Shown one piece after another: positions 21,060 to 32,304 of a DNA stretch of 64,000 nucleotides. Under the pieces are notes generated by a model that saw nothing but the letters and a program-made list of their open reading frames with translations, searched no databases and was not told the origin of the DNA. Origin of the DNA: Micropterus salmoides (taxonomy: Eukaryota > Chordata > Actinopteri > Centrarchiformes > Centrarchidae); contig NW_024042261.1 of assembly GCF_014851395.1 (NCBI RefSeq), forward strand, positions 41,005,499 through 41,069,498, given 5' to 3'. Positions within the stretch are counted from its first letter, which is position 1. Every line of letters begins with the position of its first letter. A program made the position numbers and the translations under genes.

Positions 21060-22999
21060 AGTTTGAGTTAATATATTATATATTTCATAGTTTTATGTAC
21101 AAGAAAACAATCATTAAAATGTTGCTTATTATTTACAACACCAGTGTAACAGCCTCCTCATTTAATCTTATTAATTTCACTGTATGCAGGATTTTATTTT
21201 ATTTTTTTACTTTAGTGTCATCTAGTGGTAAAATTAAGACTGACATTGTGTCCCAGTTTGCTCCTCAGTCTCTGATTCTCCCTCTGTATTGGTGTTGCTC
21301 TTTGTCCCTTTCTCTAACTCCCTAGCGCTGCCATCCTCAAGCTCACTGTGTGAAAGTGAATTTAATATGTCAGTTATAATGTAATAATGTCAAATATTTA
21401 GAAATACAGTGGTGAAATTACGTGTTCTGAAGTTGAGCATTTCAGTCATGTTGATTGTTTATTGTTGTGAACTTTCTCACTTTAAATGTTGCAGCTGCTA
21501 GAAATTGTGAGATGGAATGATCTCCTTGAGTTTTGTGAAGCACTGGTTCAACTTTTTCATGTCAAGGACCCCCAAAACTGACTCACATTAGACGACGGAC
21601 CCCCATTTGAGATCCCACCGTGACACACTGTGGGAGACAACACTACATGCCTTTTACCAAGACTACAGATATCATCAAAATAACTTGAAAGATGCAACAA
21701 TCACATAGAATTTTACAAATAGCAAATTAACTTTAATGTGCTGAATATCTAGATACATTCATTTTCAATTTAAATCACCAAATAAGCACAGTTTCCTGTG
21801 GTTTACTGATGTCTGCAATGATGTGTGGTAGAAAAATATGAGGGGTGGAGCTTTTTGTAAGTGACCTAAAATAGAATGACACTAAAGCCTGAGATCATAA
21901 CCTGACTGAGGATGTTCAGTCTGACCGTGATGCTTTTCTAATTCAGTTTTGTTAATGACTAATTATTATTGAACAAGGAGTGACTATAACAGTGTTAAAA
22001 CAATGCAGGGGGGCTGTGATGGTGGGGGTGTGCTGTTTAAAATGACGGTGAGACATCAACGATCCAGCCCAGTTTGACAGTCCATCAGGTTAAAGGATCA
22101 CAGGATCTGACAAAAGATCTGGAAAATGATCACAGCATCAATAGTTTAATTTTGGTTGCACTAATTGTGAGATAAACAGCAGAAATACAGCGATCCAGTT
22201 ACAAAGGAACGTCTGCTTGCTTGTGTTTCATTTGCCACTCAGCTTCTTACCCGAAGACTTCCTTTTGCAGTCTGGCAAAAGCTGTTCCAGGTTTATCTTT
22301 TTGCCAGAGTACTCTGAAGGTGTTTTTTTTTTTCTGCCAACAAAAACTCAATAAAACAAGGCAAGGCAGATACTGCCACACGTTTTAATCTAATTCAGCC
22401 AATAAACCTGATTAAACATGATAACCTGTTTATAATATAATAATATAATTTTATCAGCCATCAGCAGCAGTTTCATGTGGTTTTGTTCTATGGGTGGAGA
22501 CTTAAGTGAGCCTGTGGTTTGCAACCTGTTGGTTTTAAATAGCTTTTCTGGTTAAGGGTGAGAATGTCTCATAGCCAGAGGGAGATAAAAAATAATAATA
22601 GTAAGAGACGTGTCAACATAGACCTCATCCACAGCCATCACTACTGTTGTTCCACATTTCCATGTGAAGCTTTACAGCTTATTATTACAGCTTCTGTTTA
22701 AAAAGAGCTGTATCTCCTACCATTTAAATGCTGAACACTATCTGACAATGAAAAACTAAAGGCCATTGTTCACTATCTGCTCAGCAGCAAACAGGAGACA
22801 GACACAGTTAGAGACTAACTGGTGAACACAGTCGAGCATTTAGCAGCTAAAGAGTCAAATCTTCTCTCAGGAGAGGTTCTAGCCCCAAAACAAAGCTAAC
22901 AGAGAGAATACTGGACAGATGAATGACCACTCTGCTTTGCGAACAAGTTCATCTTGAAGGTGATAATATGTTAATGATGTTCATAGGTTGCTTCCACTG
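21060..22999. other. Spacer upstream of B2
   Basis: Close copy of 32305-34240 and of the reverse of 3141-5030. No gene is seen. Short frames here recur in the other copies with indels. Confidence 0.7.
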
Positions 23000-23272
23000 C
23001 CCTCCAACAGGGTCACACACAGGTCCAAAATACAAACGCACAAACAGGACCTCTACATGTCAGAGTGAGGGGGCTGCCACGCAGTCAGGCTCCCTGAGCA
23101 GTTAGGGGTTCAGGCTTTGCTCAGGTGAACCTTCAGCAGTGACCAGGAGGTGAAGTGGCACCTCTCCAGCTGCCAGTCTGAACTCCTTTTGACTGATCCG
23201 TGCTGGACGTGAACCGGAACCACCATCCGGTTCCCAAGATAAGACCCCACAGACTGAGCTACTGCTGCCCAA
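23000..23272 (-). repeat. tRNA-derived SINE, family 1 (B2 copy)
   Basis: Reverse of 2857-3140, with the same A and B boxes. Sits between spacer and promoter of B2. Confidence 0.7.
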
Positions 23273-23499
23273 AGGTTTAACATCCACAGGTTTTAGGAGA
23301 AAAAAATTCTAATAAAATGTCTTTAGTTTGTTCCCTCAGTCACCTGTGCAGATACACAATTTATGATCTATGAAGTACGTAATTTACTTGATTAAAACCA
23401 GATCATGAATAATGATGAGGATGTACGCATTCACAGTTTGTAGTTTGCATAAGTTATAACTGTTGCACTGTGTCAGGGGACAGTACAAGTTTTCTCTCT

Positions 23500-23708
23500 C
23501 TCTCATTACAGTCATTTCCTATTTACTGTGTAATGAAGTGATGTATAAGGTGGGAGGAGATGTGGCTAAAACTTAAAGAAGAAAGATGAAAGGGGCAGGA
23601 TAGAAAATTGAGGAGTAGTTTTTAGGTATCATAAGATGTAAGTTCAGGAAATAGAGCTGTGCAGATACAGGAGACCAACCAACAAGGAGGATCTCAGCAT
23701 CCAACAAA
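23500..23708 (+). promoter_or_regulatory. Putative promoter of B2
   Basis: As in B1: a TATA-like TGTATAAGG near 23542-23550, CAGGAAAT near 23645, then the ATG at 23709. Confidence 0.35.
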
Positions 23709-23748
23709 ATGAAGATCTTTCTTCTTCTCTTCCTCTCACTGACGACAG
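23709..23748 (+). CDS. B2 signal-peptide exon
   Basis: 40 nt, MKIFLLLFLSLTT plus one base, donor GTAAAACG. Confidence 0.75.
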
Positions 23749-24927
23749 GTAAAACGTTTGCTGCTATTGGACTACTGATCTTAGAGATTACACTTGTTAC
23801 AGCTCTGCTTCTGAAATAATTAACAGGTTGGTCTGGTTTGGGTTATTCTCATTTTGTATTAGTTTAATATAATACAGCCTTCAATACAGTGCTCTGAAAT
23901 CGGTCTCAGCCTCAAAATCCAGTTCTGGTCGAGCTATAAGAGAATTATTTATCGTTTTGTGAACAAATGTTACAGCAGGATTGTAAACAACAGTACAGTC
24001 ATGGTAAGAGAATAAACAATAACAAGGTGTCTTTGAGGCGGTGTGGCTAAAAGACAAATTCATGTCTGCAAAATGTTCACTGACAACATTTCATGTGGGG
24101 TTTTTTAAATAGCCAGCTCCCTTGTGATGTTATCTCGTAGCATCTAAAACACAAGATCAGTATATAAACAATTTCACTAGCAAGGACCATGCCACAACAA
24201 TATGTCATTTAAAGGTTTAATGAATCTGAATGAACAGAGGAAATTGTTCTTTAGCTCAAATTAGTTAGTCTTCAGAGAAAAAAACTAAATAAAAAACATA
24301 AACAAAATCAGCTTTTCAGACAGGATATTTTAGGCTGTTCACATGTTGCTTTAGATTTAGGTTTAGACTCCAGCAATGCACTTACGTGTTTGTATAGCCC
24401 CTCCTGTGGGCGCTCAAAAGTGGATTGTAAACAGATGATGAATGACAGAATATTAACACAGTTGCAATTATATAAAATCTTTCTTTAAATAAGAAAAAAT
24501 ATAATTGCTGACAGATACTATTAAAATGTCCTCATAGCAGCTTACGACTACATTAAGTGTGTTATAAACCATGTATTCAATATTTGTATGCTGCTTATAA
24601 TTGGTAGAAGGAGCTCAAATTAAAGTGCTATTAATTATTAATTAAAATGTGCTTCACAATTATCTAACAGGTGGGTAACTTTAATAACTTGTAATAATAT
24701 AACATTATGTGTGTAAAAGTAAAGGTCAAAATCATTTAATTAAAAGAAACGTGCAACTGAGCATTGAATGCCTGTGATCCACTGATTCAAAGAGCTGTCT
24801 GCTGACAGATCCTGCAAATGTATACAAGAAACAGTGTTTGTTTCATTAACAGAAAGCTAATTCAGATGAAAGATGTCAAATCGTTTCAGTGTCTAACATG
24901 ATGTGAACTTTTGTCTTTGATCTACAG

Positions 24928-25232
24928 GTTGTGAGGCCTTGTCTAAAGTGAAGGGATGTGCATCAGGATGGGTTGAATTCACCTGCAAATATCCAAAACC
25001 AAATGTAAAATATCAAAGTATTGATGTAGTTACTCCCAAAGAAATCATAAAAAGCTTTGGGAAGAATGCGTGGGAAAACAAAGGCAGAGTTTCCCTGTAC
25101 CATGATCCAAAAAATACAAATCTCAGAGTGGCCATTAAACAACTTGAACGTGAGGACTTCGGGGACTATCAGTGTAAATTTCACCAACGTCGGACTCATC
25201 CCAGGACACAGAGGAAGTGAAATTGGACGTTG
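24928..25232 (+). pseudogene. B2 D1 Ig exon with one-base deletion
   Basis: 305 nt against 306 in B1. A base is missing in CAACGTCGGACTC (B1 CAACGATCAGACTC), so the frame ends HPRTQRK and stop at 25218-25220, before the GTAAGAG donor. Both cysteines (FTCKYP, DYQCKF) precede the lesion. Confidence 0.8.
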
Positions 25233-25518
25233 GTAAGAGACACTTTTCATTCAAATACATTCTTTGGATCCAGCGCTTAAATATATATACATATTAAAAT
25301 GATAAGAACTTAATGCAAAGTATTTTGACTCCAATTTCACATTCAGTAGAGTCACTTTCTATTTTAAGTCATCATCTACTTACATAACCAAAATCAAAAT
25401 CAATTTGCCATAAAGATCATATTCCAATACATACTGTACGAGTGTAGTGATGTGCATTTCCATCATGTGTTAGCACAGTATCTCAGTTTCACATTTGATA
25501 TTTCTTGTTTATTTGCAG

Positions 25519-25830
25519 AGACAGACGGCTGCCAGAGACAATTTATTCAAACTGCGTACAGAACAGCTAAAACCACCATCACATGTGATTACACAGGAAA
25601 CAAATACAAGTTCTTCTGCAAACAGAACGGTTCAATCTGTGAGGATATTTTATCAACAAAATCCTCTCTGAAGTCAAACGGGACATTCACTCTCACAGAA
25701 ACCAACAGTAGCTTCAGCGTGTCCATCAGTAACGTGTCCTCACATGATGCTGGTGTCTACTGGTGTGGAGTGGAAACACATGAAGGAAGTTACAGAGCTT
25801 CTCTCAGAAAGATACAGCTGGAGGTTGAAG
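25519..25830 (+). CDS. B2 D2 Ig exon
   Basis: 312 nt, open. TITCDY, KFFCKQNGSIC, DAGVYWCGVE; both Ig cysteines and the extra pair present. Confidence 0.75.
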
Positions 25831-25917
25831 GTGAGCAGCACACATCTGACACTTTGAGCTTTGATCTACTCATACAGAAAATTAAGTGTCTGTCTGTCTC
25901 TCAACAGCTAAAATTAC

Positions 25918-26065
25918 TAACTTCACCAAGTTTCCAAATATTGGACAGAATCTCACATTCGGGTGTCGATATCGAAATGATGCTCCGATTAACAAATTCA
26001 TCTGTAAGGGAGAAGATCCATCTATATGTCAACCTGTAGTCAGCAATTGCATGCATAGTGAATAA
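25918..26065 (+). pseudogene. B2 D3 relic, truncated
   Basis: Matches D3 up to GEDPSICQP, then joins sequence that in C lies downstream of D3 (TAAATAAAGCCATCATC, compare about 39684). This is a deletion of the second half of D3 plus intron. No donor; expected to be skipped. Confidence 0.8.
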
Positions 26066-26599
26066 ATAAAGCCATCATCATTGGATCAGCAATACTATGA
26101 TTCACCATGGCAAAAGAAGCAGTGACAGAATCTGAGTTGGCGTGAATAAAGTTACAGTTGAAGTTTTATAATGAACCACAGTTAGTTAGTTTGTTAGTTT
26201 CCCTTTGGTAAAGAGCAAAACATTTGGCAGCATCAGACCTTTTTCACAGAAGACATTTTTACATCACATAGGAAAAATGCAGGTGTAAATAATAAAATAA
26301 TGAGGGCTGAATTCCATTTAGCTGCTGCAGTTTCAGGGTCCTGATATTGTTCATGCTGACTCACTGTCATGACTTAAAGAGCCATTGTTAATGTTATTAT
26401 TAACACCTGTGCTGTTCCTGCCAAAAGACCATTTTTGATTTTATTGCCTTTATTGTCATTGCATGTGATATACATTTCAGTCACTGTCAACTGAAACAGA
26501 AAAAAAATTTTTGGTTTCAGTTAAAAAGACACAACTGAGTTAATATTTTTTCTTTCTAATCTATTTTCTATTTTTACTTAGCAATCCTGGCAAGAGCAT

Positions 26600-26935
26600 C
26601 CTATTACTCAATTATGGCAAAAAATCATAATCACTTATTGACTAATAATATTGAGATTGTGATTAATTAACACGATTAGTCAATGATTTGGGGAGTTTGC
26701 ATGCTCTCCCCGTGTCCGCGTGGGTTCTGTCCGGGTGCTCCGGCTTCCTCCCACCATCCAAAGACATGCAGGCTGGGTTAATTGGTGTCTCCGAAATTGT
26801 CCTTAGGTGTGGATATGATTGGTGGTCTGTCTATGTGTGGCCCTGAGATGGACTGGTGACCTGTCCAGGGTGTACCCCGCGTTTCGCCCGATGTAAGCTG
26901 GGAGGAGAAGCGGTTGACGATGGATGGATGACCTT
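26600..26935 (+). repeat. Dispersed repeats in the B2 intron
   Basis: 26600-26690 is an AATCATAATCACTTATTGAC-type repeat also at 40600-40700 and, inverted, near 51640-51760. 26690-26935 is a fuller copy of the GATGGATGGATG-ended retroelement tail, beginning near GCATGCTCTCCCCGTGTCCG. Confidence 0.6.
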
Positions 26936-27687
26936 TTTGAAAAAAAGGATCTTCTTGAACTTTGAATTTTCTCTAACTCATTCAGTATAAAACGTGCTTT
27001 GTGACCAGATCTGTCTGATCTGGGCATGTTACCACACAGTTGTTTACTGTCATATGCTTAAGGCTCTTTTCTAACTTATTTGCACCAGTCTTTGGGACTG
27101 CCACAGTGTGTAACAACCGTCAACAGCTGAATTGGTTTTTCCTTACTTGCTCTTGATCAAAAGCGCTCCACCTTCATCTTGGCCCGAGCTGAACATATAG
27201 GTCACATAACACACTGGATTATAAACACAAGTCAAAGCGAGAGCATCATTGCGAAAAAGAATGTCTCACAAAAATTATTTTACCTAGATTATTTTGTTTT
27301 CATAACTTGTGGAAACCAAAATCATAATTGAAAATTGCAGAAGAAATCAGAACCTTTATAGTGTATGTGAAGAAGCAATTAAGCTGAAACTCATTAAGCC
27401 TTATAATTTGCTTTGTTAAAAAACATTTGACTTTTTTTTCAAATGGCTGTGAAATCCTGATGCTGCTTAATGCTTGTTTTAAGTTCCTGCACTTCTTCAG
27501 AGCTGCGTTCTGCAGTGATGTGACAGCAGAACTTCATCAGCAACAACTAAAACCCAAGTGATCAATTCATAAACAGATTTAGTGTTTCACTATGCATGTT
27601 TTATACTTTTTAAGGATAATTAACATTCTGACCTCTAAGGGTTATTCTGTCTGTTCTCTTCACAAATTTAATTGTTTTCTTTTTCAG

Positions 27688-27768
27688 TATCACCAGCAGT
27701 ATCACCAGCAGTATCCACATCTCTGTTTTTTTCAACCCAGTCAACTACTGCATCTGCAGAGAGTCCTG
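27688..27768 (+). CDS. B2 stalk exon
   Basis: 81 nt, same sequence as the B1 stalk exon, phase 1 to 1. Confidence 0.7.
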
Positions 27769-27926
27769 GTAAGAGAGCACGTTTGACTTCTTAAATCTTC
27801 TGCTAGAGAAGAGCGGGGGGGGGTTAAAATGAAATTTCTATAAACGTCCACTTACATTTTCTCAACACAGACAGCTGTGGATGATAATGACCCATGTTAA
27901 AAAAATAATTGTGGTTTATTTTGCAG

Positions 27927-28013
27927 GTGGCCCTGACGTCGTCATCACTGTGATCGTCTGTGTAGCTGTGCTGCTGCTGCTGTTTGTGCTGATTTTGATC
28001 CTAATCTACGCAT
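27927..28013 (+). CDS. B2 transmembrane exon ending in a split stop
   Basis: 87 nt. GGPDVVITVIVCVAVLLLLF and on to ILIYA. The last base is T (GCA T|GTAAGAG), whereas B1 has C (AAA C|GTAAGAG). With the next exon starting GA, the junction codon is TGA. Confidence 0.75.
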
Positions 28014-28863
28014 GTAAGAGTTATTACCAGTTTGCAGAAGAAACACTCACATTTTGTAAACAGAAAACCACATTAACAACAGCTCCACCCTGTGTGGAGG
28101 TGAGGACTAACAAGGCCAAAGAAGACACTCTATATCGTTTGTAGTGACTATACATGACTTCTTTTTCAGTCTTTAAGTTAATGGACACAATGTTTTTATA
28201 CAAAGAAAGGAAAAACTTCACTTATTTGCCAGACTTACAAGAGGAAACAAATAATTATAAATTTGTTGTAAAACAGAATTTCACAAAGTATAAACTTTAC
28301 ATTTTCCCCAACTCACCAGCATGAGTCTGGTGCGAATTAGCCTCCACCTGAAATTACTCATGCGCAGTTTAGGAGAGATCCAATCTCAATGAGGATAACA
28401 AGAAAACAAGAAAAAAATACCAGGTGTAAACAAAGGCAAGATCCGATGGTTAAAGTAACATTATATAAAATTTGTTTTTTGCGAGATTTGGTGTCTGTAC
28501 TGTTGTGGAAATTTACATCACAGTAGGAATAACATAAGGAGTATAGGAGAGGAAAGGTTAAGGATAAACACATATATATCTATAAGACATAGCAATAATA
28601 TTAATAATAATAATAAAAAAACAGTCGCATGGACCCGAGGACTATGAATCTGAGATAAATGGATAGCGGTCCTCAGGAATATGTTTTAAGTTGCTACCAG
28701 CCATGTTTCAGTGCGTTATGGGAATAATAATGTCGCTTTAAGGCTTAAAGTTAAAGGCTTAAAGAGGTAGTGTCTCAATTTGATAAAAATTGGTGAAATT
28801 AATCCATTTATGTCCTTCTACTTTTTTACTCAGCTATTGTTATCTTACTTTTGCTTCTTCCAG

Positions 28864-28916
28864 GATTTTCACCTTTAAAGAACACAAGAAATGGAGCAGC
28901 AGCACAGCACAAAAAG
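28864..28916 (+). pseudogene. B2 cytoplasmic exon 1
   Basis: 53 nt, CCAG|GATTTTCACC to AAAAAG|GTCAGTG. Would follow a stop codon in the normal splice form. Confidence 0.6.
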
Positions 28917-29404
28917 GTCAGTGTATAAATACAACTGTCCTCTACAGAAAAAAAATAACCGTGTTTAAGCCACACAAAATTACGACTCATGTTTACGTGT
29001 ATTGATGTAAGCGACCTCTAGTGGCAGTACAATGCAAACGCATTATGGATCGACTGGTATTTATTTTTTTGGGCCGACCGATGACTTATATGTGGAACCG
29101 TTATGCATTTGCTGTAAAATTTTTAATCTTGGTGTCAAAATTTTGAATAACACAAACTCCAACACAAAACTTTGTTGAAAATAACAAGATTAAAGTTAAT
29201 TGTCATGTTTAATCTTTAAAATAGTAAATTAAATGAATTAGAGATCCATCCCAGAGATGGACTATTAATTGAAAAATTATCATAAACTGTTCCTTTACCA
29301 CCTGCTATTTATATTATAATATGTGTGTGATGTGCTGCAAGTAGGCAAGTTAATTTTACTAAATGTAAAAATGTCACCACAAAGTGTAGAGTAGGCATGA
29401 GGTT

Positions 29405-29620
29405 CTGCATGAAGACATTTACATTTATTAATTTAGCTGACGCTTTTATCCAAAGCGACTTACAATTGCTCTATATGTCAGAGGTCGCACGCCTCTGGAG
29501 CAACTAGGGGTTAAGAGTCTTGCTCAGGGACACATTGGTGTTTCACAGCGGATTTGAACCCAGGTCTCTCACATGAAAGGCATGCATCTTATCCACTGCC
29601 CCATCACCACCCCGAGGTTA
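29405..29620 (-). repeat. tRNA-derived SINE, family 2 (B2 copy)
   Basis: Orthologous insertion to 17755-17965: GACGCTTTTATCCAAAGCGA at one end and a reverse A box CCACTGCCCCATCACCACC at the other. Confidence 0.7.
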
Positions 29621-29818
29621 AAGAGCCCCCCCCAGCACTGTGATAGAATGGCTGGGTAAGACCATTGACCAGCGCTGCGTTAAGCTGCAAGCTGAACATT
29701 TTTTCACTCTTGGTGACCGGGAAAAAAACACTCAGCGCCCAGCGCTTGCCTCTCAACAAGCGGCTGAGTTTGCAAGGAGCTAGTAAATTTTAAGATACGT
29801 ATCATCTCAGCTAAACAG

Positions 29819-30131
29819 GCTACAACCATAGAGATTTAGCTAGTTTATAACTAGCTATTAGCCTAGCTAGCTACCTACATGTGCTTATGTAAAACCAAAT
29901 CACAGCTGCGGTGGATGAAACAGAGCAGATTAAATATTGCTTAGTGCACGTTCCTGCTTTTTGTGCTGATGCAGAATCAGCATTTTACTAGTATTGCTGT
30001 TTTTGCTGCACTTACTTACAGTAACGGGCGTCATTATGGTCAACTTGTGTAACCTACAATGATCTCCGCTGACTTTGCTCCACGTGTGTGTATTTGCAGA
30101 GCTCTGCTGACATGGGAGAGGAGGGGCCACA
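29819..30131. other. B2-specific segment absent from B1
   Basis: B1 passes directly from GCTAAACAG to TGTGGTGGCTCGC (about 18181). B2 has about 310 extra bases between them. The direct CAG/CAGTGTGG overlap suggests a deletion in B1 by microhomology, or an insertion in B2. No coding signal. Confidence 0.55.
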
Positions 30132-30597
30132 GTGTGGTGGCTCGCTTGTTCTATTGGCTACTTCCGCACAATAGTCAGTGTTGATAGGTTATTACTCGTG
30201 ACTTGTAACCAATCAGCTAGTACTGTGGGCGGGACATTGCTCCACCACACAGAGTGGTGAGTACAGACTGAAAGAAGCGGCTGCATCAGAGCCAAAGGAG
30301 CACATTTTTTAATTAATTGATTATATCGACAATCTGTTTTTGAAATGACTGATGCAGATTATTGGAAAACTGCTGAATATTGCCGCCGATAATCGGCCAG
30401 ACCAGACGGTCCCTTATTATATATAGCCTTAAAGTTGCACTCCTGTGGTGGTGGGTTTGTTGGAGAAAAGCAATTTAGCCGCCTTTCACCTGAGTTCCAA
30501 TGTGAAACAAGATTAATTTGTTTTTTTTAATAAAGTTAATTAGAATTAACTAATTTAGCTTCGTAGCTTCAGGGTTAGCTAGTTAGCTAACCATATT

Positions 30598-31003
30598 AGG
30601 CTGCGTTCGAAAAGTCAAGAATAATCTTCTTTCCTAACCACCTTTCTTTGACCTCGATGGAAAACGTCATGAGGTCAAAGAAAGATGCGTCCGCCATCTA
30701 AAGGCGGACATCACGGTGGATGGTACATAGCAAAAAGGCAGATAGGGTAACAGTTACCAAATAATGGACAGGGTGTTTCCCACAGAATGACAGCGTAAGG
30801 TGAGAGAGAGAGAGAGAGAGAGCGACTGTGCAGAAGGGGTGCTGAGCGAATAGCCTAGTATATGCTCTGCCCGCAGATCTGTGATCTAAATCGATTTTAC
30901 CCATAGCCTACTAAAAAACAACAATAATCAAAATACTTCCAGGTCACTTGACTCAGTTAGGAACCTTCCTAAGCAAAAAAGACGCAGTTTGGACGCAGCC
31001 CTA
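30598..31003. mobile_element. MITE, B2 copy
   Basis: Same ends as 18641-19130 (AGGCTGCGTTCGAA and TTGGACGCAGCCCTA). About 84 bases shorter near 30770. Confidence 0.65.
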
Positions 31004-31803
31004 GTCTTAAAGGCGTTGACAGAACCCCGTAGATCCCAAACCTCATCCTAACCTTCACAGTCAGTGATTGTATGTATGTTGAATGGTAAACCCAACAGCT
31101 GTGTAGGTAGGGTTTGCCTCCTTTGTGTTTGGATATTGGTAAAAACAACCTATGTTGTCGTTTAGGTTTGAGGACTTGTTGGTATATATGAATGTTTGTG
31201 TGTGTTGTGGTACTGTATAGGTTGAATAGATATTGCTGGAATAATTGTGCAATAGCTGGATTACTCAAGTATGAGTGTTAAAAGAATAAGAAAGAACTTC
31301 TGGGACTCTCATTTCATAGAAAAAACAATATAAATTAATATTGACCAACAAGGATGCAGCGTTTTCACTGTTTCAGTGACAGAATCTCCCTTTTTGCTTC
31401 GTGTGGAGATCCTGTTGTGTTTGTTATGAATATTTTACCTACAGTGGTCGAATTTAGATGCAGGAGCACTACCACCTCTGATAACCAACTGGCACACACA
31501 TTTCTTCGCTGTTTCTTCCCTGTTGCCTCTGAACAGAAACCAAGGAGGATAAACTCTCCCTATAAAGTATTATACTGTTACCACGAGATAATTATCAAAA
31601 AACCACTGCAGACTACAATGGGAAATATGTTGATATATGATATAATGTATATGGGAATGTTTTAAAACTTTAATTATTTAAACAATATTATTAAAAGCTA
31701 TTGTTCTTTAAAATAGTATTTATTTAATATCAGTTACTCAGAATCAGTTGTTATTATATGGATTTTATATGATTTTTTCAGACTGTATTTTTCATTCTGG
31801 TAG

Positions 31804-31962
31804 GATCATGTCTATGAGGAGATACAGCAGACGCCAAACTCAGGAAATAAGATGAACTCGATTTATGCCACTGCCAACTTTCCCACAAACCCCTCTGCCT
31901 CGCAGCATTACTCCAGCATCAACTTCCAAACAGCTCTGACAGAGTTGGTGGTGAGACAGTGA
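31804..31962 (+). pseudogene. B2 tail exon
   Basis: DHVYEEIQQTPNSGNKMN, then SIYATANFPTNPSA, ending LVVRQ at TGA 31960-31962. Carries the same one-base deletion as B1. Confidence 0.7.
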
Positions 31963-32304
31963 TCCTCAAACCCAGCTCTGCTGCCTACGAATATTCTACT
32001 GTGAAGCAAAATCCAGCCTACTGTACAGTCAGCCAGCCGTCCAGCTCTTCAGAGGATCCTCTCTACACAACAGTCAACAAGCCACAGCAGCACCGAGCAA
32101 AGATCAGCCCTGTCAATTTATGACTTTTACTACATGTATGGTCAAAATTTCAGGTCATTCATTGCTGATGTGGTTGTTTACAATGAATCCAGCTCAGACT
32201 TCAGGAACTTCACCAAGATATTCAGATGTTGGACGCTGTCAACTTAAATCCTATCAATCCAGAGACACACGATTCACTTCATCATCCACATTGTTTGAGT
32301 CACC

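Larger units (their letters stand above)
23709..31962 (+). pseudogene. Unit B2: tandem copy of B1, probably non-functional or short-tailed
   Basis: Exons by homology: 23709-23748, 24928-25232, 25519-25830, D3 relic 25918-26065, 27688-27768, 27927-28013, 28864-28916 and 31804-31962. Two lesions: D1 is one base short (stop at 25218-25220), and the TM exon ends in T, so joining it to the next exon (GA...) makes TGA directly after the TM. Since Ig exons are phase 1 to 1, splicing signal to D2 would give an in-frame, one-domain, tailless membrane protein. Otherwise it is a pseudogene. D2 keeps both Ig cysteines, unlike B1. It has the same tail frameshift and the same D3 truncation start as B1, so those predate the duplication. 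Confidence 0.75.

Noticed and set aside
30698..31268. Small frames downstream of the B2 SINE
   Set aside because: They fall in the MITE and spacer, are not conserved in the B1 copy, and show no domain.
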